From positions 372,001 through 436,000 of the forward strand of contig JARWMV010000236.1 in the NCBI GenBank assembly GCA_030998015.1: DNA of 64,000 nt, in the 5' to 3' direction. Below the pieces are notes generated by a model. It was not told where the DNA came from and did no database searches. It saw nothing but the letters and a program-made list of their open reading frames with translations. Shown here in pieces: positions 1 to 10,972 of this stretch (position 1 is the first letter of the stretch; each line of letters opens with the position of its first letter). A program made the translations under genes and the position numbers. The DNA is from Ceratorhiza oryzae-sativae (lineage: Eukaryota; Basidiomycota; Agaricomycetes; Cantharellales; Ceratobasidiaceae).

Positions 1-704
1 AGCGCAATTCATGGTTGGCGCCCGTTCCCCAAAGTCCGCAGGTTCAAGGCAAATAGAGCAAATAGGGGGGTCTTGGGGAGCCGACGGATCCACGTGTGGT
101 GTGAACCCGGTGTCAGGGGTCGGTTGGAGCTGAGGTGCCCCTATCTCGCCATTGGGTGGCCGCTGGCGTCGCCCCAAACGCCAAGTGCCATCGTCTGTGC
201 GGGCTATTCGACGACCCGGGTCATGATCGAATTGAAAAATCGAAATAATCGACTTTCGCGAGTCTTTTTTGGACTTGGGTGATTGTTTTGCAAGAACCGG
301 TGGCGGATAATCAGGGTTATCGTTATCGTTGCCGAGGTTGTCTACTAGACGCGTGTAAAGTTTAGCGTTGATTTAGATGCTAACTTTAGGAGACAACTCA
401 CCTTGCCCCCTATTCTCTAGCTCCATTGTTGCCATATCAGTGGCTGAGGATAACGAAGTAGGCTGAGCCGACGGCTGTTGGGAGACGATAGGGGAGTGGA
501 GTTGACGGCAGGTCACCACGCCTAAATCACAGCTGCCTCTCGGGGCGGTGCGAGAATCAATGCCTCATGTTGTATTACTATATAAAGAGCATCAAAGCGA
601 TCAAAAAGCTGAAAGAGTAACAAAGAGCGAATAGTATACAAATTAGATTATGGTCGGCACGCAGAGTGAAAGCAAATTCAAACGCATATACACACCGCAT
701 TATT
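1..704. other. Intergenic / 3' flank, no gene recognised
   Basis: No open frame here has a recognisable domain or a convincing splice pattern. The right part is AT-rich (about 560-700) and is probably the 3' untranslated region of the minus-strand gene that ends at 705. The left part could hold the end of a gene outside the window, but I cannot support one. Confidence 0.4.
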
Positions 705-3700
705 CTATCCGGCTTCGCTGCTGTTCATGATACGGTTCAGGAAACTCCTCTGGGATTCGGTAGGATTAAATGTCTCGTCGATATATGTATATTCTTCATC
801 ATCTTCGCCTTGGTCCTGTTCCATGGGTGACGATGGAGTCATACTTGCCGTCCGGTCTCGGTGTGTCTTCATGGGGGTTCGTTTGATTATCTTTGTTGGC
901 GTGACAATATATATTTCCTTGTCCATTACGCGTCGCGTTGTGGGTGTTGACACGTTCGCAGGTACCGCAGTCGGACATGGTCCTCCTTGAGAGGGTGACA
1001 TAGATGTCGCCTTGCTTGGAACTTGAGCTGGGGTTTTCCTTTGCTCCTCGGCAGCTCGTTTCGCCGCCAGTTCGCCTCTTTCGCTTCATTCTCCCTTCGA
1101 GCCGCCTCCGCCTGCTCCTGCTCTTTCCTCTTGACCTCCTCCAAACGTTGCCTCTCCCTCTCCCTCTCCCGCTCAGCCCTCATTACCCGCGCCCTCTCTG
1201 CCTCCACCAACGCTTCTTCCACAATCCTCCGCTCCAGAACCTGGCTGACTGACTGCGACGGCCGCAACGTCTCCCAAGGCGTCTCGCTCTCATCCTGAGT
1301 CTGCGTATTCTCGTCACCGAGCGGACTCGGGCTCGAATACCTCGTCGCCGGAGCCGGTTCGGGCGCTACGCGTATGGGCGACGGAGAACTAGAGCTCGAA
1401 CCGCGCTCTTCATCCCGCATCGGAGTCGATGGAATTCGGGCGGTTTCTTTTCCTTTTCCTTTGGCAGCGCGAGTAGGCGTCTTGGAGAGTGTAAGGATAA
1501 ATTTGCCAGTAGTCGTAACGCGAACAGGGCTGGTCGCGATATCCAATCGTGGCGCACGAGCCTCGAGTTCCATAGCTTGTTCATCCACGTCGCTGCTATC
1601 CACTATTTCTAGGTCTAGGTCTTCTGCATGCCTAGCCAAGGGAGTGCCCTGACTAGGTGTGGTGGGGCGTAGAGCTCTTGTCTTACGTTTCGGACGAGCC
1701 GATCCAGTAGCGGCATTGCGCGCGCCGGCGCTCTGGCTCCATGCATACGGCTTGTTTTTGCTCGTGCCCGAGACCCGACGTTGGGATTTGGGTTGAGAAT
1801 CCTCCACGACGGACTCGTCTTGAGTTTGTGTTTCGAGATTGAGGGTGGGGTTTTGAGCGACAACAGGACTCGACACCGAGGACGGACCAGCACGCAGCTT
1901 GACAGGCGTAGTCACCGACTTGGATCGCGATCGAGCTCGTGCGCGCTCAAACGCAAGGACCAACGGTGAACCCTTGAACTTCATCGACCCAGGGGTTCCA
2001 AACTGGGATCCCTGTTCAGCTATCCTCGCATGGTGATGTGGTGGAGTTTCAGGCGGAGGAGACGACGGGGGAAGGTTATGGGTCACTGGCGTGTGCACAT
2101 CCGTTTGTTCGACATGGGTTGTTTCGATGAGCCGGCGAGAGAATCTGCTTCACTACCAAATCCAAGCATTCCGAAAACGCCGTTCATCCCAACACCCGAC
2201 TTGTTAGGGTCGACTCGAGAGTTCTTGATAGGCGACTGGGACGGCGGAGAGCTTGAGATGAGTCATCCTCTTGGGAGGCGCAGATGGTAAGCTTGGCTTT
2301 GCACTTGTGCTTGATTGAAAGAGTGGATTTCTGCATCAATGTCGTAATCGGGTGGTGGAGAAGAGTCATGTATTGGCTGAGACGAAGGAATAATTGTCTG
2401 AGATGATGTGTTACCCCGCTCTGGGGAATCTTGTGGCCTTTGTATGGGAGCAGGGGCAGGTCGCTTAGGGGAGCAGAGTTGGGGATCCAATAATCGCTTT
2501 TCGACGGGTTTACGCGATGAAACTGGCACTAGTACAGGACGGGAATACTACTAGACCCCAAGCCTATAGACTCCATCAATGCACGAGGAGACGGTAAATT
2601 CGACGGGGAGGATGTCATTTCTCGCCGAGACAGATGTGCCCGCGACGGTGTTTGGGGGTGTAGAGGATGAGCAAAGTCGGGTCGAGCAACGGGAGGTACC
2701 GGGAGATTGGGCTTTACGGCAAACACGTTCACCGCCTCTTGGCTAGCCGGGTTAGACGAGGGAATGGCAGTCAATAGATCGGTGTCGACGCTGGGGTAGG
2801 CAGCCTGTGTAGCACAATAGAACAAGTAATTAGTGAAGAGCTGCCGCGTTTTGAATGCAACTTGCCAGCCGCTGAGGTGATTCCATGGTCCCTAATTCCG
2901 TTGGTGCGATAGAAGGCTCTCCCTGGCTGCTGGGCACGTGGTCCGGCCTATCGTCCGATGATGGATGTGCACTTGCTGGCTGCGCCCGGAGGCTCGCAAG
3001 CCGAGATGAGGCTGCTTTCCCAGCAGCTCCTTGCTTCCCCGACAAAGGCCGGGGTAATGGTCCTGCTTCACTGGCAGTACTACGCTTTGGATGGCTCCCT
3101 ACCAAATCCCGCGTTACCGAGGCTGGGAGAATCGGGGGTGGCATTTGACTACGACTATGCTGAGAACCGGGCGCAACAGAGGGCGAAGCAACGGCAGAAC
3201 CCACGCTCACGGTCGAATCTTTGGACGGTGTCTATCAACCCGGTATGATTTAACCATGTAGAAAGAGGGAAAGGTAGTGAGACGAGGGAAGGGCATAGCA
3301 GCTTTTTGGCTCACCCCAGACCGATCGACGGCAGCCCAGCTCCGTTTTCTTGGAGTACGCGGTTCTGACACTTCGCCTTGGCTGCTTGGGATGTGCCAGT
3401 CGTATGGCTCAGGCGTGGGTGTGATAGATTCGTCGAAAGCAGCACGGTTGGCACTCGTCAGCCTGTTGATGAAAGCTCCTGGGCGATTGGTAGGTGGTGT
3501 AACGGTCGGAGCATGTACGCGTTGGATGTCCGACACCCGTGTTCTTTGGGACGGAGGAGTGAATTGGAGATGGATGTACTGAGTCTGAGATGATTCTACA
3601 ATGTCGTTGGGATCATCGATCATCATTGAGTCCCTGTGTCGGATGTGAGCCGGCGAAGGCGAAACAGCCGCTTGTTTGGGCTCCCGATCCTGTTTGGCAG

Positions 3701-4129
3701 GTGTTGTTGGCCGACTCGAGTGTGAACTAGGGGCAGGCGACGAGTTTGTAGTGAGAGGTGACATGTCCTTGTCGAACAACGTGTGGCGCGCGCTTTGTCG
3801 TGTTACTCGATCTTTGAATGGAATGAGGCACCAGTGAAATAGATTGGTGGATCGAACGTACCCGTTGGCGTCGGCCCAGCGCTAGTTCTCCGCTTCTTGC
3901 TGCTTGGGGGAGATTCATCTCGCGTCGGACTCGTACTTTTGGTGAGGTCCAAGACGTCATCATCCTCGGATACCTTTTTGGATCGAGCTGGATGAACAGC
4001 AAGACTCGATTGAGCGAGGCGTTTGGGAGGGCTAGAAACAACAGAAGCCTTGGGCTTGACCGAGAAATACGAGTTGATTGGTATCTGTTTCTTGTTGCTC
4101 GCTCGCGCGTTCTTCTTGCGAGCGCTCAT
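705..4129 (-). CDS. Disordered protein with PIP box and SQ/TQ cluster
   Basis: Uncharacterised, multi-exon. The start is taken as the ATG at 4129, because the protein then begins MSARKKNARAS and reaches QIPINSYF within about 25 residues. That motif fits the PCNA-interacting consensus Q-x-x-[ILM]-x-x-aromatic-aromatic and is flanked by basic residues. The rest is low-complexity Ser/Pro/Arg sequence with more than twenty SQ or TQ dipeptides, including two TQTQDES copies, two PSSQGE copies and SSQTQ. Near the C-terminus a long charged stretch rich in E, R and A (about 1060-1240) should form a coiled coil. Introns inferred include one with donor near 3863, one with donor near 3312 after the DRSG codons, and others near 2587-2532 and 2224-2169. 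A one-base frame change near 1071-1080 is needed to reach the natural C-terminus ending in SSEAG. The family suggested is a replication or repair factor bound by PCNA and phosphorylated by ATM/ATR-type kinases; this is inference. Confidence 0.6.
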
Positions 4130-4814
4130 CGAAGTCGTGATCAAGGAGGGTGGGGAGAGAGCCCGCTCCAGGCCACGTGACTCGGGTCTGTCTTGGTCAG
4201 CAGACACATCGATCGCATCGGTTCCTGTGTTGCTCTGGTTTCTGCAACGAGGTCCGCTTGGTTTCTCGGACCACCGATCCGGAGTGGCGGACTGCTGGTT
4301 CGAGCCCGTCGACTGGTGCAGCGTTGCCGTGGGTGCGGGTGACGAGGAACCCTGGACCGCCAGTGACCACAAGCGCCGAACCGACTACCAACCGACGACG
4401 ACGACCCTGCGATCCCCCTCGATTGGAGCAGACGAACGAAACGTGTCGAGCGCTGCATCATTCCTTGTTCCCCTCGAGGACCCAGCATGCGGCTCTGGGC
4501 AGTGCCATTTCTGCCCGCACCCAACACATACCCTTTTTGGATTAAAGTGCACGGCCACCGTCGATGACACACCGCTCATCATGTCTCAGACGACCCGTTT
4601 GACGACCTCGCCGGACGCCATGCATACACGGACAAGGGCATCAGATGGCGGCTATGTTCGATCCACACCCAGAAGCGTCAGGTGAAAAGCGACGGCAGGC
4701 GTGCATGCACGGCGCTAGCTGCCGTTCTTAAACCGGGGGCGAGCACGGATATCAGTTCAGCATATCCGCCTCCACAGCGGTCTGTCCCCCCCGTTCTCGA
4801 CTCGTGCGACCACG
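4130..4814. promoter_or_regulatory. Divergent intergenic region, PIP-box gene / RBR gene 1
   Basis: About 0.7 kb separates the two divergent starts. Several unrelated frames are open by chance in this GC-rich stretch. No TATA box or repeated operator is obvious. Confidence 0.4.
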
Positions 4815-6767
4815 ATGAACAGAGTCCTCAGCCCGGCTGCCACTCTGCAGTCCCCCGCGTCCATCGCCCAGCTCGGCGTGCCGGACATCCCGCCCTCGGC
4901 TTTGCTCGTGCTGGTCCGGGTCCATCGATGGCAGGCCGGCCAGCCCAGTCCACGACCAGCCGCTCCACTACCGCCCACGGGTTCACCCCAGTATCAGCAT
5001 ATCGTGAGTTCTACAAGTTCTCGAACCCAGTTCGCCGTCTTACGGCTTCTTCCTCGTCATTTCAGCGCAGACTCCGCCCCAGAACGCACCGGCCTCGCAT
5101 CCCTCGAATAAACACCCTGCACATACATTCACCACTTCTATGCGAAACGCAGAGACCCGCTACAACCCCCTCGGTGCCACCCGCCTTGCTACCTCCCAGC
5201 GGGCGCCTAATCCGGCTACCACTCTGCCGAATAACGCACTCCTTGCATCCCAGATGGAAGCGCCTTCCAGGCTCGGCCGGGCCAGCAGGGTGGCATTTGC
5301 ACCTGGCCCCCAGCCCATTGCGCAAAGCACCTCGGTCACTCCTCAGCCATATAACCCACCCCCTCCCGTTCGATCTTCCCGATCCCAACCCCACCCAGGC
5401 CCATCCTCCGGCACCCCCATGTCGGCCAGCTATTACCCTTACCAGCCCGCGTCGTCGTCGCCCTCCACATCAACCATGGCGACCCTAGTTCCTCCGACCG
5501 CGTTCAACAACTTGCACCGTCGAACGCCACCCCCTCCCAGGCTCAATCTCCAGCAGAGTACGATTCCCAGACCGCCGACGGCCGCCAGCACTGGCAGCAA
5601 CCGTCAGGCCGTGTATATCGACTCACCCATCGATTTCTACTCGAGTCTAAACAGCACGGTCCCCGTGCAGACCTCGGCGTATGAGCAATCGCCCCAATCG
5701 TCCGCCCCTGCAAAGGTCCTGTTCTCCGTCCAAACACCCGACATCACTCCTACCCACAACCAATCCTTCGAGACCCAGCGCCAAAGCTCCTCTTTTGTCC
5801 ACCCACAACGCCAGCTGCCCGCGCCACGACCTCAGGTTCAGGTACAGCAACCACGGCATGAGCCTAGCGTCCGCATGTGTGTCGTGTGCTTTGAATCAGC
5901 ACCGGCAGTTCGTTTTGCCGAGCGCTCGCCGACGGGAGACTGCCTGCATGGCGCGAGCGTGTGCGCAAACTGTCTCGAGTCGCATATCCTGATCGCCATT
6001 CATCACGACCAAAACACGGATGTGCGCTGCCCACATGCAGGTTGCGGCAAGTCCCTGGATTATAGGGACGTTTATGCTTCGGTCAGGGACTGGGGGAACC
6101 TTGCCTTGTAAGTCATACAACCCAAGATCTGTGTGAATAATACATTGACGATATTGGCAGTTACGAGTATTTGCTTTTAAAAAAAGAGGCCGAGGGAATT
6201 GAGGAATTTGTCTGGTGTAAAAACCCGTCCTGCAACAATGGTCAGGTTCACACGGCTGGCAGTATGTGCTTGCTCCCCCCTTGCTATCGACCGAGCGCTC
6301 ACTCGGGTTATTCCGGCAGAATCCAGCCCTCAAGTCACCTGCAAGGCATGTGGTGCTAAGTCGTGCTTTAACCACAACCGTCCATGGCACACCAACTTGA
6401 CATGTGAGCAATTCGACAAGGTCAGGCGCGACGAAATGGAGAACAGGGCGACGGATCGGTATCTGGCACAAAACACAAAGCAGTGTCCAAAGTGCTACCG
6501 CAATGTCAGATCCAATCTGTCTTTCTGATTGAGTATTTCACGCTAACCCCATCTGTTTTGATAGATCGAACGAAGCGGCGGCTGTGATCATATGGTGTGT
6601 CGGCCTCCTGGGGGGTGTGGTGCAGAATTGTGAGTTCTCACGGTCTGTGCATGGCGGAGCAGGAATTGATTATACCCTATAGCTGTTGGGAATGTTTAAA
6701 CGACTACGCCGACCACAAACTTGACTGTAGTCACCATAGCCCCCCACGGCGCCGACGGCGCAGATAA
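4815..6767 (+). CDS. RBR E3 ubiquitin ligase (gene 1)
   Basis: Ariadne-type RING1-IBR-RING2 protein expected to transfer ubiquitin through a RING2 cysteine thioester. A long Pro/Ser/Gln-rich N-terminus precedes RING1 (about 5872-6060: CVVC, CLH, CANC, then C-x4-C). The IBR follows (FVWCKNPSCNNG, then TCKACGAKSCFNH), and then RING2 (QCPKC ... SGGCDHMVC ... EFCWEC), in which the Cys of SGGC is the catalytic position known from HHARI and parkin. Introns lie after RING1 (about 6109), inside the IBR, before RING2 and before the final CWEC, at the same places as in the other RBR genes here. The start at 4815 is chosen because its frame joins the Pro-rich exon across an intron ending near 5055; a start further in is possible. 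The stop TAA follows a CRRRRRR-like basic end. Substrates are unknown. Confidence 0.82.
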
Positions 6768-7498
6768 TCGATCGTGACATTGAAAAAAAATTGCTTCATG
6801 GATCTTTCTCTATCCTTGTTGTCATGGTTCTTCACAGCCTGTATCAATGTAGCTTTTGGGATACCAATGTAACTATTTATTCGCATGTATTTTCCCATCC
6901 CTCTATGTTTGTGCTTGCTTTACGTATTCTCTATATGGTATTGTGCAGTACCATCTGTGCAATATGATCCTTGACTCCTGACATTTCGACACAATTTATC
7001 CCCCATTGTAAACAAAAAAGGTTTACAAGAAGCGCAGTTTACCCATGGGAAATGTGGCGCAGGGCTCGTTGCGACATTTGAATTGCCCGATTAGCGCTTG
7101 AATGTCGAGGCATGCAGCTTGCCACGAGTCTGTGATATAACTGGCCTCGCTGTGATCACCATCTCGCCCAGTTCTCGTTTCTGTTTCTCTCTTGTATTGT
7201 TTTCATTTCGTTCGTGCGGGAGCCCGAGGGAGCCTTGCTAGCCTTGTGTACATTTGTCGTTTCCTTGCTCGGTGATATCTGTGACGAAAACGGTAATGAT
7301 AGTGGGCCACACCCATTCGTGACCTTTGTGAGTGATTTTCTGGAACAAAAGTGAAGCGATTGGACTGAACATTTTGGCTGGGCGATTCACAGCATTGACG
7401 AGCAACCGTTTGTGAATCACTCTCGGCAAGTCTAAACCGAACCCAATCCCCATTTCACCCCCTCAGAAAAATCACCAACAACACACGTTGTATCGAAA
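6768..7498. other. Intergenic, RBR gene 1 to RBR gene 2
   Basis: An AT-rich 3' flank of gene 1 is followed by the 5' flank of gene 2. I see no gene, strong repeat or RNA structure. Confidence 0.4.
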
Positions 7499-8943
7499 AT
7501 GGCCGTATCACATTCACACACCCCACGCATGTCGACTGAAAAAGAGCAGCACCGGACTCACGCGTTCGAGTCACTCACGGCCCGTCCTCGACCGGGCCTA
7601 TCGCAGTCCGGTGGAGGTGGAGGTGGTGGTGGTGGCAGGTCGTTTGACCGCAACTTTGCCTCGCGGCGATACGCGCTCACGATTGACATCGACTCGCCCA
7701 ACGAACGGGCGTTGCGCGCGATGCTTTCGTCGACGGAACATTCGTCGAGTCCGCTGCATCGTCGGGTGAGCAGCGGCGCCTCGAGGCTTTCCTCAGCAGG
7801 CGCTCGGATCATTGCGACCTCGGCGCTTCCGCCTATCCCGGACGGCCACAAGACCATGTCCTCGTTGTCGCCCTCGTCGGTCGCGTCGCCCAACCCGACC
7901 CCACCCAATTTCTTCCTGAGTCGGCCGACGATCTCTCAGCCCCGTCGACCACCCGTGCTCAAATGCACGGTTTGCTTCGAGCTCATGCCCAGCCGGCCTG
8001 GTGGGATCAAGACGCCGACGAAGCGGTGTACGCACGCCGCAGTCGTGTGCCCAGACTGTCTCGAGAAATACGTCAAGTCGCGGATCACCGAGAATGGGTT
8101 TACGGAGTTTGTGTGCCCTGCTTCGATGTGTACAGAAATGCTCGAGTACGAAGACGTTCGTGCTGCTGTTCAGGACCATACGGTCATGGAACGGTATGTG
8201 CATGCAGGTTTTGCTGAAATCCCACGCGTTCTGAACTCTATATCTAGGTACGAGTATCTACTTTTGAGAAGAAGCCTGCAAGGATTGGATAACTTTGTCT
8301 GGTGTAAAAACCCAGACTGCTCGTCGGGACAGATACACGATAGTGGCTGTGGGTCCCCCCTTCCTTTGTTTTCCTATACCTAAAACGCCACTGATAACCC
8401 TGCTCGACATTAGCGCTCTGCCCGACAGTAACGTGTAAAGACTGCGGGGCCGAGTCATGCTTCGTGCACGATGCACCGTGGCACGACGGATTAACCTGCA
8501 GCCAATACGACAGCAAGAATCGCAGACATCGCGGCGAAGGCATCCGCGCCAACAAGAAATATCTCTCAAAGCACGCCAAGGCTTGCCCCAATCCTTCGTG
8601 CGGCCGAATGGTAAGCATCGTGGGTGTGGCGCTGACCCCTGCCCTGTTCCGTTCACAACGTGTTGTCTTACGTGGGTCTGATAGATCGAGAAGATCAATG
8701 GGTGCGATCATATGACTTGCGCCCGACCAGGCGGATGTGGACATGAATTGTGAGTTTGTTGTAGCAACGACTCATTCAATGTCTAAGTGTTTTCTTGAAT
8801 TTAGCTGCTGGTCGTGTCTCGCCGATTACGGGCCGATAAATGAACGAGGGAACCGGTATCACAAACGTAGATGCAGACATTATGATAGCAGGCTCAAACT
8901 TGCGGTGGAAGGGCTTATCATGAGAATCTTACGGGTGCTTTAG
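7499..8943 (+). CDS. RBR E3 ubiquitin ligase (gene 2)
   Basis: A second, same-orientation RBR gene. The start at 7499 gives a Ser/Pro-rich N-terminus with a run of nine glycines (about 7612-7638). RING1 is CTVCFEL ... RCTHAAVVCPDC ... CPASMC (about 7968-8130). The IBR is FVWCKNPDCSSGQIH followed by TCKDCGAESCFVHDAPWH. RING2 is CPNPSCGRM, IEKINGCDHMTC and EFCWSCLADY; the GC of INGC is the expected active-site cysteine. Introns: 8194-8247 after the codons for VMER, another after the IBR start, one before IEK, and one before CWSC. All usual zinc ligands are present, so it should be active. It differs from gene 1 mainly in the N-terminal tail, which may set substrate choice (inference). Confidence 0.87.
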
Positions 8944-9492
8944 GCAATATTTTGTATCATTTTGGACATTTCTAGGGGGTTCCCACGACTGTATGCGTAT
9001 CCGTTCACCGCTTTGTATCTCGCAATCGCAATCTCACAACTTTTTTGTCAATCTGAACATATCGGGCTGCCAAGGGCTCGAGGTCATAACCTCATGTACT
9101 CGCCCCTCGCTCCCAACTGCCCACAGGCCGCGTGTGCCTGCCAACGTCGCCTTCTCGGTCGGTGATCTCCCGATGAATTCCATATTGTATCTGGAATTGC
9201 TTGTGTGCACTTGTTTTCATCGCCGATGCCAAGTCGAGTTCCAGCCCTTCCCCAATGCGCTCATATTTTATGAAAAAATGAGCATTAGGACGACTGGTCG
9301 AGGTAGGGGACTGCTGTGAAATGTGGACTGGGATTATTATTCAGAGACTTGCTGTATCACTAAACACGGCCTAAAAACGGAAGTGGGGAAGCTGACGGAG
9401 CCATTCCATATTCGATGAGGTGTCGAGCACGCCATCGTTTTCCACAGTAAAATGTTACAAAACTATCGGGGATCGGCTCCCCACAATCGGTC
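8944..9492. other. Intergenic upstream of PAPS reductase
   Basis: 3' flank of RBR gene 2 followed by the promoter side of the PAPS reductase gene. Small open frames here show no recognisable product. Confidence 0.4.
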
Positions 9493-9500
9493 TATATAAA
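9493..9500 (+). promoter_or_regulatory. TATA box of PAPS reductase gene
   Basis: TATATAAA lies 85-92 bases before the ATG at 9585, a usual distance for a fungal TATA element with a short leader. Confidence 0.55.
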
Positions 9501-9584
9501 CCAGGCGGGCCATTCGGAAATGCCCCCATATCATACCCACTCCCCCCTCCGAATTCACATCACGCATTTATCCTTCTACACAAA

Positions 9585-10564
9585 ATGACAGTCACCATCC
9601 CCTTGACGTCAAATGTCCCGCTCCAGCTCCCGCTGAGCCACGAGCAGCTCGAGGCTATCAATGCCCAACTCCGTCAGGAGACCCCGCAGGGTATCCTCGC
9701 ATGGGCGATCACCAACCTCCCGAACCTCTACCAGACCACCGCATTCGGCCTCACGGGCCTTGCCGCGACCGATATGCTCGCCAAAATAACCTCCTCGCCA
9801 CCGCCCCTCATCTTCATAGACACTCTGTATCATTTCCAAGAGACCCTTGACTTGGCTAACGAGGTTCAACGTCGGTACGGGACCCCAATGTACGTCTATC
9901 GTCCCGAAGGCACGGACACGGCGGAAGAATTCGAGCGTGCGCACGGTCAACGGCTATGGGAAACCGATGAACACCACTATGATTATCTCGTCAAGGTATG
10001 TGCATGACGTATCGTCTACGTAGGGTCGACTCACCTGACCTTATGCTTCCTATCACCTAGGTTGAGCCCGCCCGTCGTGCGTATCGGGAGTTGAACGTCC
10101 AGGCCGTGATCACTGGCCGCAGGGCTACCCAAGGTGCCGATCGTGCGAGCCTCCAGCCAGTAGAGGTCGACTCGACTGGCCTCGTCAAGGTTAATCCTCT
10201 GTTCGCTTGGACGTTTGCACAAGTCAGGGCCTACGTGGACGAGCACAATGTTCCCCGTAACGCTCTTCTTGCGCAAGGCTACCGAAGCGTAGGCGATTGG
10301 CACTCGACGGTCAAGAGTGGTGACGGGGATGCTGGCGAGCGTGCTGGTCGATGGGCAGGCAAAGAGAAGACCGAGTGTGGTTTGCACCAAGATTACTTCA
10401 AGATGAAGCTCTTGGCGATGAAGAAAAAGGCTAGTGGTGTTTTGAGATCGAGTGTGTTGATGCTAACTTATGTTCTACCCAAACAGAGGGAAGAGGAACT
10501 CCGGCTCAAGGACGAGTCTAGGTTGGACACCGAGCCCATCGCCCCCGTCGCTCCCAGCGTATAA
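9585..10564 (+). CDS. MET16: Phosphoadenosine phosphosulfate (PAPS) reductase
   Basis: Reduces PAPS to sulfite with thioredoxin as electron donor in cytosolic sulfate assimilation. Seen in the protein: a nucleotide-binding region starting FGLTGLAATDML, the FIDTLYHFQETL segment, the arginine-containing AVITGRRATQGADR segment and the C-terminal ECGLH motif with the catalytic cysteine. These are hallmarks of the CysH/Met16 family. The ATG at 9585 gives a normal N-terminus. Intron 1 is 9996-10060 (gtatgt...cctag). A second intron probably ends at 10496: it has a good branch site (gctaac) and acceptor (aaacag), but the donor is weak. Because the 60- or 63-base candidate has no stop in frame, the gene reads through with or without splicing. 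A TATA box lies upstream. It converges on the kinesin gene. Confidence 0.94.
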
Positions 10565-10972
10565 ATACGATCTTGTTGCTTTCGTGCAGGGTGTAGGATA
10601 GTTAGATACAATGTAGCATTAGTATAGTTAATTGAACAGCCATCAACGCAAGAGGGGATTGTGGTCATGCGCATGGTCGATGATGGTGTTTTCAATATTT
10701 GTCAGATCACCGAATGCCCAAAATGGCTGGGCTTCAGGTGGCACTGGATTACTAGGTCGCGTGCACGATACACTGCCGATTTCAGCCTACAATTCTTGTA
10801 TTAATGTTGAATACATCGTGACAGGGCGATAAACCAATGAAGCCAGAAAACAACCAAGTGGAAACGAGGGTTAAATTGGGTATGATGGTTCGGCACATGA
10901 TAGAGTGCCTTGCTAAACAAAATCCTCCAGCCAGAAAGCGCATCTATTTGAACCAAGAATGAATGAGTGTTA
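10565..10972. other. Convergent 3' flanks, PAPS reductase / kinesin
   Basis: About 400 bases between two stop codons on opposite strands. No gene is visible; both polyadenylation regions should lie here. Confidence 0.4.

Noticed and set aside
2529..2590. Apparent frameshift in the PIP-box gene
   Set aside because: A 56-base intron (gtgcat...tactag) restores the frame, so no break is needed here.
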